A stretch of 64,000 nucleotides of DNA from Amycolatopsis circi (lineage in GTDB: Bacteria > Actinomycetota > Actinomycetes > Mycobacteriales > Pseudonocardiaceae), in the NCBI RefSeq assembly GCF_003385235.1, contig NZ_PQIA01000030.1, positions 21,676 through 85,675 on the forward strand. The letters run 5' to 3'. The translations under genes were made by a program, and so were the position numbers. This document shows, piece after piece, positions 41,015-49,631 of the stretch (position 1 is its first letter; each line of letters begins with the position of its first letter). The notes beneath the pieces were generated by a model. That model was given only the letters and a program-made list of their open reading frames with translations, was not told where the DNA came from and did no database searches.

Positions 41015-41249
41015 CCGTGAGGGGTCCCTTCACGGACTCTGATTGATGCCCGCATGACTGTTTTCTCAGGTCCGTGAGGGGAACCCTGAGGGACTCAGAG
41101 TCCCTCAGGGTTCCCCTCACGGACGGCACATCGCGCACCGGCCTCGCTGGCTCCCGCGGCCAGGACAAACACACCTCAAGCCGCACCCGCAGCGCCGCTT
41201 CAAGTCCCTGGCATTGGACTCTGATTCCCTCAAGGGGCCCGTCACGGAC
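41015..41249. repeat. GTCCGTGAGGGG palindromic repeat family
   Basis: The central member is a near-perfect palindrome: 27-nt arms at 41070-41096 and 41098-41124 around one base, opening GTCCGTGAGGGGAACCCTGA. Shorter relatives lie at 41015-41035 (CCGTGAGGGGTCCC...TCACGG) and about 41226-41249 (TCCCTCAAGGGGCCCGTCAC). Confidence 0.85.
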
Positions 41250-41314
41250 CGCCCATTGCCGGTGCCGGTGCCGTTCCGCCCACGTCCGCCAGTGTGGTCG
41301 CTGCGGGGTTTGGG

Positions 41315-41857
41315 TTACCTAGTGCTTTTTGCTCGGTTCGCGGCGGTGTTTCTCGTTTTTTTGGCGCGGCCGTGTTCGGTCAGCAGGGCGAGGACCTCTT
41401 GCGAAGCGGAGAAGTCGGCCAGGCGCCGTTGCATCCAGTCGCTCGCCGAGGCAAGGGCGGCAGCGTCCGGGGTCTGGCCGTTTTCGGTTTCCAGCCACAG
41501 TTCCCAGTCCCGCACCCGCTGCCGGACGAACTCGCGGTCCTTCGGCGGCGTCAGCCGGTCCGACTCCGCGATGATTCCCGCCGCCTGCTGCCGGAACTCC
41601 ACCGGGTCGGCAGTCTCCCCCGCGACCTGGTCGACCAGCTCCACCACCGCGGTCTTGGCCGTCAGCGGTTCCGGATCCCGCACCAGCACCGCCGCCAGTG
41701 CGCGCGGATCCGCCCCGCCGCGCGCCGCGATGACGCGGCGGTAGGCGGCGGAGCGGACGTGCTCGTCCGCGACCGCCGCGTCGACCTCGACGTCGGTCAG
41801 CCCGGCGGCCTCGAACAACGCGGTCAGATCGGCGCGCAACGTCGTCACTTCGTACAT
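41315..41857 (-). CDS. Putative immunity protein to the Rhs toxin
   Basis: A 180-residue soluble, mostly helical, acidic protein (LRADLTALFEAAGLTDVEVD; ADPRALAAVLVRDPEPLTAK; RQRVRDWELWLETENGQTPD) with a basic, Lys/Arg-rich tail. No known domain. Its ATG (41855-41857) lies 13 bp inside the 3' end of the rhs gene, so the two are translationally coupled. In polymorphic toxin loci the gene directly after the toxin encodes the cognate immunity protein, and this position, size and charge fit. The assignment rests on position. Confidence 0.65.
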   Translation of the reverse strand: MYEVTTLRADLTALFEAAGLTDVEVDAAVADEHVRSAAYRRVIAARGGADPRALAAVLVRDPEPLTAKTAVVELVDQVAGETADPVEFRQQAAGIIAESDRLTPPKDREFVRQRVRDWELWLETENGQTPDAAALASASDWMQRRLADFSASQEVLALLTEHGRAKKTRNTAANRAKSTR

Positions 41858-44800
41858 CCTTTTGCGGCCCGCTTCCGCTCTTCCTCGGCCTTTTCGTCCG
41901 CCTGGTTTCGCCTGCCGAGCTTGCGGACGGCCTTCCGGACTTCTTTTTTGTATTCTCCCACCACGGCCCGCTGCTTGCCCGAAAGCTCCGGCTGGCCGTC
42001 GATCGGATGGCCGTTCGGCCCGATCCGCACCTCGCGGCCCCCGCCGCCGGTGACGTGCGCGTGCGCGGGCTTGTCGGCGTCGTACTCGTGCACCACGATG
42101 TGCACGCCGTTCTTGCTGACGTCGAGCAGCGAAAGACCGAGCGGGTCGAGCCAGGTCAGCGGGTTGGGCACGTAGCTGTGCGGCCAGTACCCGCCGGCGA
42201 GGCCCACCGGGTCGGCGCTGAAATACCGAGCGGTTTCCGGGTCGTAGTAACGGAAATAGTTGTAGTTGAGCCCCGATTCGGAATCGGCGTACTGGCCGGG
42301 GAACCGCAGCGGCGTCGTCGTCGTGCCGCCGTGCGCGATCGGCTTGCCCCACACCGTGTTCTGCCCGAACCACGCGACTGTCCCGTGCTCGTCCAGCAAT
42401 TCGGTCGGCGCGCCGACGAGGTCGGTGACGATCGCGTAGAACCGCTCGTCGGTGCTCCGCCGCTCCACCTGGACGAGCGGCCGGTGCGAGGACGGGTCGT
42501 AGTCCCAGGTCAGCGACTGCCCGGCGGTGGTCTGCTCGGCGAGCGTCGTGCCGTCCCAGACGAAATCGACCCGCTCGACGACCTGGCCGCCGACGTGCCG
42601 TTCCTTCGCGATCCGCCGGCCCAGCGCGTCGTAGCGGTAGCGCCAGCCGGTCTGGTCCGGGCTGACCAGGCCGATCAGCTGGTCGTCCGCGTTCCAGTCG
42701 TACTGCCACACTTCGGCGCCGCGCTGCTTGCGCACCACCCGGCCCTGCGCGTCGTGCTGATAGCGCAGCGCGCCCGCGTCGTGCAGCAGAGTTCCGGTGC
42801 TGCGCCAAGTCTCGGCGCCTTCGCCGGCGAGATTGCCCGCGGCGTCGTAGGTGTACTGCTCGGACCAGCGCTCGCCGCGCACCCGCGTGACCCGGCCGAA
42901 CCCGTCGAGGTCGAACTGGCGCGCACCGTGGATCCGGTCGGTCATGGCGACGACGCTGCCGTCCGGCCGGTAACGGAACGTCCGGTGCTGCACCTGCCGC
43001 GCCGGGTCGTCGCCTCCGCCGAGCACGGCCTGCCCGACCAGCCGGTCGGACTGGTCCCACGACTGGGCCAGCCGCACGCCGGACGGGGTCGTCCGGACGG
43101 TTTCCCGGCCCGCCGCGTCATACCCGAAACTCAGCATCCGGCTGCCGTTGCGCAGCGCTACCGGCGACCCGGCCGCGTCGTACTCCCACGTCGTCACGGT
43201 GCCGCTCGGCGTCCGTCTGCGGACGCAGTGGCCGAGCGCGTCGAACTCCGACTCGACCGTCCGGCCGTTCACCGTCTCGGCCCGCACGCGGCCGAGTACG
43301 TCTCTGGTCAGCTCGACGGTCGAATCCCGGTTCGCCGCGGACACCAGCCGGCCCACCCGGTCGTACGCGAAGCGCTGAGTGTCCGTCGAGGACTGGGCCG
43401 CCACGATGTTGCCTCGGGCATCGCGCTCGTAGGTGACGCTTTGCCCGGCTCCGTTGGTCTTTCCGGCGAGCCGCCCGGCCGCGTCCCGCGCGTAGGTCGT
43501 CACGCGTCCGTTGAAATCCGTTTCACGGACAAGGAAACCGGCGGCGTCGTACTCGTAGCGCCAGACCGCGCCCTGGGCGTTGGTGACCGAGGTCAGGTTC
43601 AGCTCGGTGTCGTAGCCGAACTCGATCCGGCCGCCGTCCGCGCCGATCTGCGCGACCGGCAGGTCGAAATGGGTCGTGGCGACCGACAGCAGCGGGCTCT
43701 CCCCCACGGAGTACTCGGCGAAGTTGCCCTCCGGGTCGTGCCGCCAGCGCTCGACCGTCCCGTCCGCGCGAGTCCGGGCCAGCGGCTTTCCCTCCACCGT
43801 CCACCAGGTCCGGACGGTGTGGCCCAGCGGATCCGTTTCCGCGGTGATCCGGCCGAACTCGTCCCGGGCGATCCGCGTGGTCCGGCCGAGCGGATCGGTC
43901 AGCGCCACCGGCAGGCCGCGGGCGTCGGTCTCGATCCGACGGACGTTGCCCAGCGCGTCGGTTTCGGCCCGCAGGTGGCCGAATTCGTTGTACTCGTACC
44001 GGGTGACTGCGCCCGCCGGGTCGGTTTCCTCGACGACATTGCCGCGTTCGTCGCGCCGGTAAGTCCACTGTGCACCGTCGGCGTCGACCACCGCGACCGG
44101 CAGGCCGTGCTCGTCGCAGACGGTGCTGGTGACGCTGCCGTCCGGATGGACCGTCCGGACGGGTTCTTCGGCCAGGCCGTATTCGTGCCGCGTGGTGTGG
44201 CCCAGCGGATCGGTTTCCGCGGTGACCCGGCCGAAGCGGTCCCGTTCGAACACGGTGGTCGCGCCGAGCGGATCGGTCTGGCGCACCAGCTGCCACTCGG
44301 CGTCGAACTGGAAAACGCTGACCGCGCCGAGCGAATTGCGGTACGTAGTGACCCGGTTCCGGTCGTCGTAGCCGATCGAGCAGGCGAGCGCGCCTCCGCT
44401 GCCGTCGGTCCGGACGACCTGGCCCGCCTCGTTGTAGTGGTAGGTGTACCAATGCCCGTTGCGGTCGGTCCACGTGGTGACCCGGCCCGCCCGGTCGTAG
44501 TCGAACCGCAGGGCCCGGCCGGAGGAGTTGCCGACCGCCGACAGCCTGCCCTCGGCGTCGTACTCATAGCTGGCCAGCGGAATGTCGCCGCCGGACGCGC
44601 GGGCCAGGCTCAGCCCCACGATGCGGCCAGCCACCGTTTCGACCGCGACGCGGTAGCCGCCGGAATGCTCGATCGAAGTCGGGAAGCCGTCGGCATCCCG
44701 GGCGATCGTGACGGTGTTCCCGTTGCGGTCGGCGATCGCGGACAGCAGAACCCGCGTCGGAGCCCCGTTTTCCGGCGCGGCGCGGAAATGCCGGACCAGC

Positions 44801-46128
44801 CCGTCGGCCGGGCTGGTGACGGTGAACTCGGTGGCCGACAGCGCACGCAACGGCCAGCGGACACCGTGTGAAGGTACGACCGGCGAGCCGTCCGCGGCGG
44901 GCAACGGGTAGGTCAGGGTGACCCCGTCCTCGCCCACGTAGCTGACGCCTTCCGCGTCCAGCTCGACTCGCTGGTCCACTGTGGACGCCCAGGACGAGCC
45001 GAAGGAGCGGCCGAGCCGGTAACTCGACAGGTGGGTCCGGCGCAGCACCAGCGGCAGCACGCCGGGCAGTTCGACATCCGTCTGGGACATCAGCATTTCG
45101 CCGGTGGCGAGGTCGACCGGGTCGCCGCCGGTGCACTTCCCGTCGTTGGGCCGCCCGTCCTTCGCCGGATCGGTGCTGTCGCGGGCGTTGGGCTCCCCCG
45201 GTTCCCCGGGTTTCCCCGTCCCGTCGTGCGGGCTGCCGCCTCCGGGTTCCGCGCCGCTGGGCGTGGTTCCGTCGTCCGGCGGATGCGCTCCGTCGCCGTG
45301 TGACGGCTTGCCCGCTGGGGTGTGCGGCTCGTCCGCAGACGAGACGTGGGTCGCGTCGCCGCCTTCGCCCGGCTTGCCGTGGAGGTCGGACAGCACCTTC
45401 TTGATCGACGCGAAGATCTCTTCGAGCTTCGACATCATCGGCCGCAGCTTCTCGACCGAGGTGATCAGCTTCTTGATCAGCGCGCCGATCTTCTCGATCC
45501 ACGCCGACACCTGCTCGACCACCTGCGCCACCACGACCGGCGTGCCGAGCCCGAGCGAGAAAACCTCTTCCAGCGCGTCCTGGATGAAGTCGCCGACCGC
45601 CTGGGTGATCATGTCGCGGACGAGGCAGCGCACCGCGGCGGTGACCACGCCGACGATCTCCACCACCGTGCCGATCGTGTTCGCGCACGTCGCGGCGGCG
45701 TTGATGTGGTCGATCTTCTTCTTCAGGTTGTCCCGGTACGCGTCCGCGCCGCCGCCCAGCCAGTTCGCGGTGTCCTTCTGCACGGTCTCGGCCAGGTCTT
45801 TCGCCGCCTGCTGCGTCGCGGCGCCGACGTTCTTCCACGTCTGCGAGTACGCCGCGATCTGGTCGCCGTCGCCCGCCAGCTGGTTCAGCGCGTCCTGCAA
45901 CGGTTTGACGTGCTCGATCAGCCAGTTCAGCCCGTAGGAGATCAGCGTGCCGACCGGATTCATCGCGATGGTCAGCATGTCCAGGCCCGCGCCGAGGCCG
46001 GAGATCCCGCCCTCGATCCAGGAACCGGACTGCACGCCGTCGTACACGCCCGCGGCATCGTCCAGAACGCTGATCCCGGAATGCCAGGTCGTCGAATCCT
46101 GCCGCTGCGCCACCAGCGGATTGCTCAT
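41845..46128 (-). CDS. Rhs-repeat polymorphic toxin with type VII-like N-terminus
   Basis: A 1427-residue protein. Residues 1-260 are helical and WXG-like (DTANWLGGGADAYRDNLKKK). A Gly/Pro/Asp-rich linker (~265-335) precedes a DUF6531-type start (DPVDLATGEMLMSQTDVELP). Some 25 YD repeats follow (YDAAGRL, YDRAGRV, FDGFGRV), and the Rhs core ends at NPLTWLDPLGL near residue 1332. The last ~95 residues are the toxin tip (PAHAHVTGGGGREVRIGPNG; QRAVVGEYKKEVRKAVRKL) of unknown type. The gene overlaps the EspC-like gene by 4 bp and the immunity candidate by 13 bp. Export by a type VII system is inferred. Confidence 0.93.
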   Translation of the reverse strand: MSNPLVAQRQDSTTWHSGISVLDDAAGVYDGVQSGSWIEGGISGLGAGLDMLTIAMNPVGTLISYGLNWLIEHVKPLQDALNQLAGDGDQIAAYSQTWKNVGAATQQAAKDLAETVQKDTANWLGGGADAYRDNLKKKIDHINAAATCANTIGTVVEIVGVVTAAVRCLVRDMITQAVGDFIQDALEEVFSLGLGTPVVVAQVVEQVSAWIEKIGALIKKLITSVEKLRPMMSKLEEIFASIKKVLSDLHGKPGEGGDATHVSSADEPHTPAGKPSHGDGAHPPDDGTTPSGAEPGGGSPHDGTGKPGEPGEPNARDSTDPAKDGRPNDGKCTGGDPVDLATGEMLMSQTDVELPGVLPLVLRRTHLSSYRLGRSFGSSWASTVDQRVELDAEGVSYVGEDGVTLTYPLPAADGSPVVPSHGVRWPLRALSATEFTVTSPADGLVRHFRAAPENGAPTRVLLSAIADRNGNTVTIARDADGFPTSIEHSGGYRVAVETVAGRIVGLSLARASGGDIPLASYEYDAEGRLSAVGNSSGRALRFDYDRAGRVTTWTDRNGHWYTYHYNEAGQVVRTDGSGGALACSIGYDDRNRVTTYRNSLGAVSVFQFDAEWQLVRQTDPLGATTVFERDRFGRVTAETDPLGHTTRHEYGLAEEPVRTVHPDGSVTSTVCDEHGLPVAVVDADGAQWTYRRDERGNVVEETDPAGAVTRYEYNEFGHLRAETDALGNVRRIETDARGLPVALTDPLGRTTRIARDEFGRITAETDPLGHTVRTWWTVEGKPLARTRADGTVERWRHDPEGNFAEYSVGESPLLSVATTHFDLPVAQIGADGGRIEFGYDTELNLTSVTNAQGAVWRYEYDAAGFLVRETDFNGRVTTYARDAAGRLAGKTNGAGQSVTYERDARGNIVAAQSSTDTQRFAYDRVGRLVSAANRDSTVELTRDVLGRVRAETVNGRTVESEFDALGHCVRRRTPSGTVTTWEYDAAGSPVALRNGSRMLSFGYDAAGRETVRTTPSGVRLAQSWDQSDRLVGQAVLGGGDDPARQVQHRTFRYRPDGSVVAMTDRIHGARQFDLDGFGRVTRVRGERWSEQYTYDAAGNLAGEGAETWRSTGTLLHDAGALRYQHDAQGRVVRKQRGAEVWQYDWNADDQLIGLVSPDQTGWRYRYDALGRRIAKERHVGGQVVERVDFVWDGTTLAEQTTAGQSLTWDYDPSSHRPLVQVERRSTDERFYAIVTDLVGAPTELLDEHGTVAWFGQNTVWGKPIAHGGTTTTPLRFPGQYADSESGLNYNYFRYYDPETARYFSADPVGLAGGYWPHSYVPNPLTWLDPLGLSLLDVSKNGVHIVVHEYDADKPAHAHVTGGGGREVRIGPNGHPIDGQPELSGKQRAVVGEYKKEVRKAVRKLGRRNQADEKAEEERKRAAKGCTK

Positions 46129-46457
46129 GAAAGCTTCTTCCCCAGCTTGTCGATGGCCCGCGCGTGGTTCTGCTCCGCGGTCTGATAGGTCGTGACCGCC
46201 GTGTTCACCGCGCCGGACACCTCGCTCATCGCCTCGGACGCGAGCCCGAGCGCGGCGAGGCCGGGGGCGCTCACCGCGAGCACGATCGGCACGAAGAGCG
46301 GGCCGCAGATCATGCCGTAGGCCTGCACGCCCATCGTCACCTGTTCGGCCGCGGACAGCGCCTGCCCCAGTGTCTTGCCGACCTGTTCGACCGCCTTCGC
46401 GTGCGTGGCCAGCTCGTCCGGATGGACCTGGTAGCCGCCGGAACCGTTGTCTCCCAT
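46125..46457 (-). CDS. EspC/WXG100-like type VII-associated protein
   Basis: A 110-residue helical-hairpin protein. It opens GYQVHPDELATHAKAVEQVG, continues through a Gly/Pro turn region (YGMICGPLFVPIVLAVSAPG) and ends in a long helix (VNTAVTTYQTAEQNHARAID). Size and pattern match the EspC/DUF2580 group linked to type VII secretion. It overlaps the rhs ATG by 4 bp and follows the YbaB-like gene by 13 bp. It probably acts as a secretion partner for the Rhs protein (inference). No YxxxD/E motif is clear at its C-terminus, although YQTAE is close. Confidence 0.82.
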   Translation of the reverse strand: MGDNGSGGYQVHPDELATHAKAVEQVGKTLGQALSAAEQVTMGVQAYGMICGPLFVPIVLAVSAPGLAALGLASEAMSEVSGAVNTAVTTYQTAEQNHARAIDKLGKKLS

Positions 46458-46470
46458 AGTTCCCCCGCGC

Positions 46471-47007
46471 TCATCCCCGTGTCATGAACGATTGGCCGAA
46501 GTCGTCGTCCCCCTCGCCGGGATCGGCCGCCGGACGGCGGGCCGGGCGAGGCTTCGGCGCCTCGGCTTCCTCTTCGAGTGCGCCGAGCTTGACCTGGTTC
46601 CCCGGATCCGGCGATTCCGGTTCGTCCGGTTCGGGCTCCGGGAACCTGGCCCGGTAATTGCCGACGATCGTGTCCACCGTCGCCTGGTCGTCGCCGATCG
46701 TGGCGGCCATGACCTCGCCCAGCCGTTCCGGGAGCCGCGCCTGCGCGCGCCGGAGGACGCCGAGCACCGCGGCGGCGATCCGGTCGCCGGAGAGTTCCCG
46801 GATCTGGTCCGAGACGCGCAGATCGGTGACGTTGCCCGACGAATCGACCGTGACGGTGACCAGGCCGTCCTTGCCGGTCTCGGTCACCGAGACCTGCCCG
46901 GCCGCGGTTTGCATCGCCTGGTACCGCTCGGCTTTCGCTTTCGCCTCGGCGACCATCCGGTCGATCCGCGCGGCGGGTCCCGGCCCGTTCGGCGACGGAT
47001 CGCTCAT
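46471..47007 (-). CDS. YbaB/EbfC-family protein, first gene of the Rhs operon
   Basis: A 178-residue protein. Residues ~15-110 are YbaB-like (IDRMVAEAKAKAERYQAMQT, VTVTVDSSGNVTDLRVSD), and the C-terminus is a Pro/Glu/Asp-rich tail. YbaB proteins bind DNA as dimers, but this subgroup is commonly encoded just upstream of WXG100/EspC genes in actinomycetes and may have been recruited to type VII secretion. ATG 47007 (MSDPSPNGPG) is used because AAGGAG lies upstream of it. Divergent from the phospholipase C gene. Confidence 0.83.
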   Translation of the reverse strand: MSDPSPNGPGPAARIDRMVAEAKAKAERYQAMQTAAGQVSVTETGKDGLVTVTVDSSGNVTDLRVSDQIRELSGDRIAAAVLGVLRRAQARLPERLGEVMAATIGDDQATVDTIVGNYRARFPEPEPDEPESPDPGNQVKLGALEEEAEAPKPRPARRPAADPGEGDDDFGQSFMTRG

Positions 47008-47387
47008 GGTGTGCTCCTTCTTCCGTCCGGGCCGCACGGAACCCCCAGGTTCCAGGCCGTCCGCCAGGAAAGCACATTCCGGCCCGCTCAGTCGAAGTGC
47101 TTATGCGGCAAGAGGGAACAATGACTTTTTTGTCCGGAAACCCGTTTCCCGGCCCGTGCCCGGCGCACCACGGACTGTCGCGGACAGTGCCGGGAGGATC
47201 ACCGGACCCGCCGTTGCCAAGATCACGAAAAATCCCGCCCCGACCAGGACAAGCCGACCCCGGACGGAGTATTCACCCGCGCGCCAGTTCCGGGACACTC
47301 AGCTCGTTCATGCTCTCCCCCGGGCGAGCGGCGGCCGGTAACTCCGGGCGACCGCTGTCTCGCCGCGAACACGTGGAGGAACGAAAC

Positions 47388-49523
47388 ATGGCGGGTACGA
47401 GTCGCCGGAATTTTCTCGGCATGGCGGGCGCTTCGCTGGCCGGCGCGGCGGCCGGAGGGCTGCTGCCGGGGTCTATCGGGAAGGCGCTCGCGGTCGAACC
47501 GGCCCGCCGGTCGGGCACCATCGAGGACGTCGAGCACGTCGTCGTCCTCATGCAGGAGAACCGGTCTTTCGACCACTACTTCGGCACCATGCGCGGCGTG
47601 CGCGGCTACGGCGACCCCCGGCCGCACCTGCTGCCCAACGGACGGCCGGTGTTCTACCAGCCGCCGGCGAAGGTGCGCACTCCCGGCTACAACGGCCGCG
47701 GCCTGCCTGACGACGCCGAGTACGTCCTGCCGTTCCCGCTCGACGCTCTGCGCACCAGCGAGCACATCGCCGGCACCCACCACGGCTGGGGCAGCGGCGA
47801 GCCGCTCTGGAACGGCGGGCGCTACGACGGCTGGGTGAACGAAAAGCAGGACGTGTTCACCATGACCTACCAGCAGCGGTCCGAGCTGCCGTACCACTAC
47901 GCGCTCGCCGAAGCGTTCACCGTCTGCGACGCCTACCACTGCTCCGTCCCGGCGGACACCGCGCCGAACCGGATCATGCTGTGGTCCGGCACCATCGACA
48001 CGCAGAACCGCCTCGGCAGCAAGCAGAACGGGCCCGGGCTCTGGGAACGGCCGGACACCAACGGCTACAGCTGGACGACCTACCCCGAGCGCCTGCAGCA
48101 GGCCGGGGTGAGCTGGAAGCTCTACCAGGGCGGCAGCGGCATCCCCGGCGAGCCGACGGACAACTACACCGACAACTCGCTCGAGTTCTTCGCGAAGTAC
48201 CACGCGAAGGAAGGCGCGTCCGGGCCGCTGGTCGAACAGGGCGTTTCGACGCACACGCTCAAGGAGTTCCGCGCCGACGTGCAGGCCGGGACCTTGCCGC
48301 AGGTCACCTGGATCGTCCCGCCGTACCAGTACAGCGAGCACGCCGCCGCGTCCGCCAGCGACGGCGCGTACTACCTGAACCTCGTCCTCGACGCGCTCGT
48401 CTCGAACCCCGAGGTGTGGAGCAAGACCGTCTTCTTCGTCAACTACGACGAGAACGACGGCCTGTTCGACCACGTCGTCCCGCCGATGCCGCCGCTGGTC
48501 AACCGGCCCGGCACGGACGGTCTCGTCTCGCGTTCGCTCGCGGCGAGCCTCCCCGACGAGACCCTCGACTTCGACAAGCTCCCGAAGGGCACCGGCGGCG
48601 CGCCGACCGGCGTCTCGCTCACCGGCAAACACCCGGCCGGACTCGGTTCCCGCGTGCCGATGCTCGTCGTGTCGCCGTGGTCGCGCGGCGGCTGGGTCTG
48701 CTCGGAAACCTTCGACCACACCTCGGTGCTGCGCTTCCTGGAAGCCCGTTTCGGCGTGGCGGAGCCGAACATCAGCGCGTGGCGCCGTTCCGTCTGCGGC
48801 GACCTCACCTCGGCGTTCGACTTCTCCCGCCCGCAGACCAAACCGGTCGCGACGCCCAAGCCGACCCCGCTGCCGAGCAAGAACCAGCCGTTCTCGGTGA
48901 AGCTGCCGCAGTCGATGCCGAAGCAGGAGCCGGGCGTCCGCCCCGCGCGAGCGCTGCCGTACCGGTTCACCTCGCAACTCGCCGGAAAGCGCGACGGCCG
49001 TTCGGTTTCGGTGCAGTTCACCAACAACGGCACTGCGGGCGCATACTTCTACGTCTACGCACACGGCGATTCGCCCCGCCGCTACACGGTCGCCGCGCAC
49101 GACACTGTCAGCGACATCTGGGAAGGCGCGCCGGGCACCGACGAGCACGGCAAGTACGACCTTCGCGTGACCGGCGCGAACGGTTACCTGGCGCAGTTCA
49201 CCGGCACCACCGCGGACACTACGGAGCCGGAGATCTCGGTGTCCACGAACAACTACGGCGCTCCGCTGCTGACGCTGACCGTCACGAACCCGGGTCGTCA
49301 GCGCCGGAAACTGAAGCTGAGCAACGATTACAGCCACAGCGCCGCCCGGACGATCGTGCTCGGCCCCGGCGAAACCCGCCGGGTGCCGTGCGAAACGGCG
49401 TCCGCGTTCGGCTGGTTCGACATTTCGGTGACCGATCCCGCCGCGCCGGGCTACCTGCGCCGGTTCGCCGGGCACAACGAGACCGGCCGTCCCAGCTTCA
49501 GCGACCCCGGTCCGCGGCGGTAA
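47388..49523 (+). CDS. Tat-exported phosphocholine-specific phospholipase C
   Basis: A 711-residue enzyme. The twin-arginine signal SRRNFLGMAGASLAGAAAGG precedes the phosphoesterase domain with HVVVLMQENRSFDHYFGTMR, the catalytic signature of bacterial PLCs, and DAYHCSVPADTAPNR, VSPWSRGGWVCSETFDHTS. Two C-terminal DUF756 beta domains (FTNNGTAGAYFYVYAHGDSP; LTVTNPGRQRRKLKL) complete it. It hydrolyses phosphatidylcholine or sphingomyelin outside the cell. ATG 47388 has GGAGGAAC upstream and starts directly at the Tat signal. A 17-bp terminator follows. Confidence 0.95.
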   Translation: MAGTSRRNFLGMAGASLAGAAAGGLLPGSIGKALAVEPARRSGTIEDVEHVVVLMQENRSFDHYFGTMRGVRGYGDPRPHLLPNGRPVFYQPPAKVRTPGYNGRGLPDDAEYVLPFPLDALRTSEHIAGTHHGWGSGEPLWNGGRYDGWVNEKQDVFTMTYQQRSELPYHYALAEAFTVCDAYHCSVPADTAPNRIMLWSGTIDTQNRLGSKQNGPGLWERPDTNGYSWTTYPERLQQAGVSWKLYQGGSGIPGEPTDNYTDNSLEFFAKYHAKEGASGPLVEQGVSTHTLKEFRADVQAGTLPQVTWIVPPYQYSEHAAASASDGAYYLNLVLDALVSNPEVWSKTVFFVNYDENDGLFDHVVPPMPPLVNRPGTDGLVSRSLAASLPDETLDFDKLPKGTGGAPTGVSLTGKHPAGLGSRVPMLVVSPWSRGGWVCSETFDHTSVLRFLEARFGVAEPNISAWRRSVCGDLTSAFDFSRPQTKPVATPKPTPLPSKNQPFSVKLPQSMPKQEPGVRPARALPYRFTSQLAGKRDGRSVSVQFTNNGTAGAYFYVYAHGDSPRRYTVAAHDTVSDIWEGAPGTDEHGKYDLRVTGANGYLAQFTGTTADTTEPEISVSTNNYGAPLLTLTVTNPGRQRRKLKLSNDYSHSAARTIVLGPGETRRVPCETASAFGWFDISVTDPAAPGYLRRFAGHNETGRPSFSDPGPRR

Positions 49524-49549
49524 TCCCTTGGGAAACCACTAAAGAGAAC

Positions 49550-49587
49550 GGAAACGCCCGGCCGGGTGGACCCGGCCGGGCGTTTCC
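49550..49587 (+). terminator. Terminator after the phospholipase C gene
   Basis: GGAAACGCCCGGCCGGG (49550-49566) and CCCGGCCGGGCGTTTCC (49571-49587) are perfect 17-bp arms around TGGA. The hairpin starts 27 bp after the stop. Confidence 0.9.
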
Positions 49588-49631
49588 GCGTCCCGCTTGC
49601 TTCATCGATTCAGCCGTGCCACTCTCTGCCC

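Larger units (their letters stand above)
40643..41314. other. Repeat-rich non-coding stretch
   Basis: No gene is supported in these 670 bp. They contain a triplicated 42-bp unit (40748-40874) and three members of a GTGAGGGG-type palindromic repeat family (41015-41249), described separately. Confidence 0.6.

Noticed and set aside
42007..44871. 954-residue frame antisense to the rhs gene
   Set aside because: High-GC codon bias creates long antisense frames. It has no motif or ribosome site and mirrors the YD repeats.
47223..49475. 750-residue minus-strand frame antisense to phospholipase C
   Set aside because: It is a mirror of a well-supported gene, with Arg/Val/Gly-rich non-protein-like composition.
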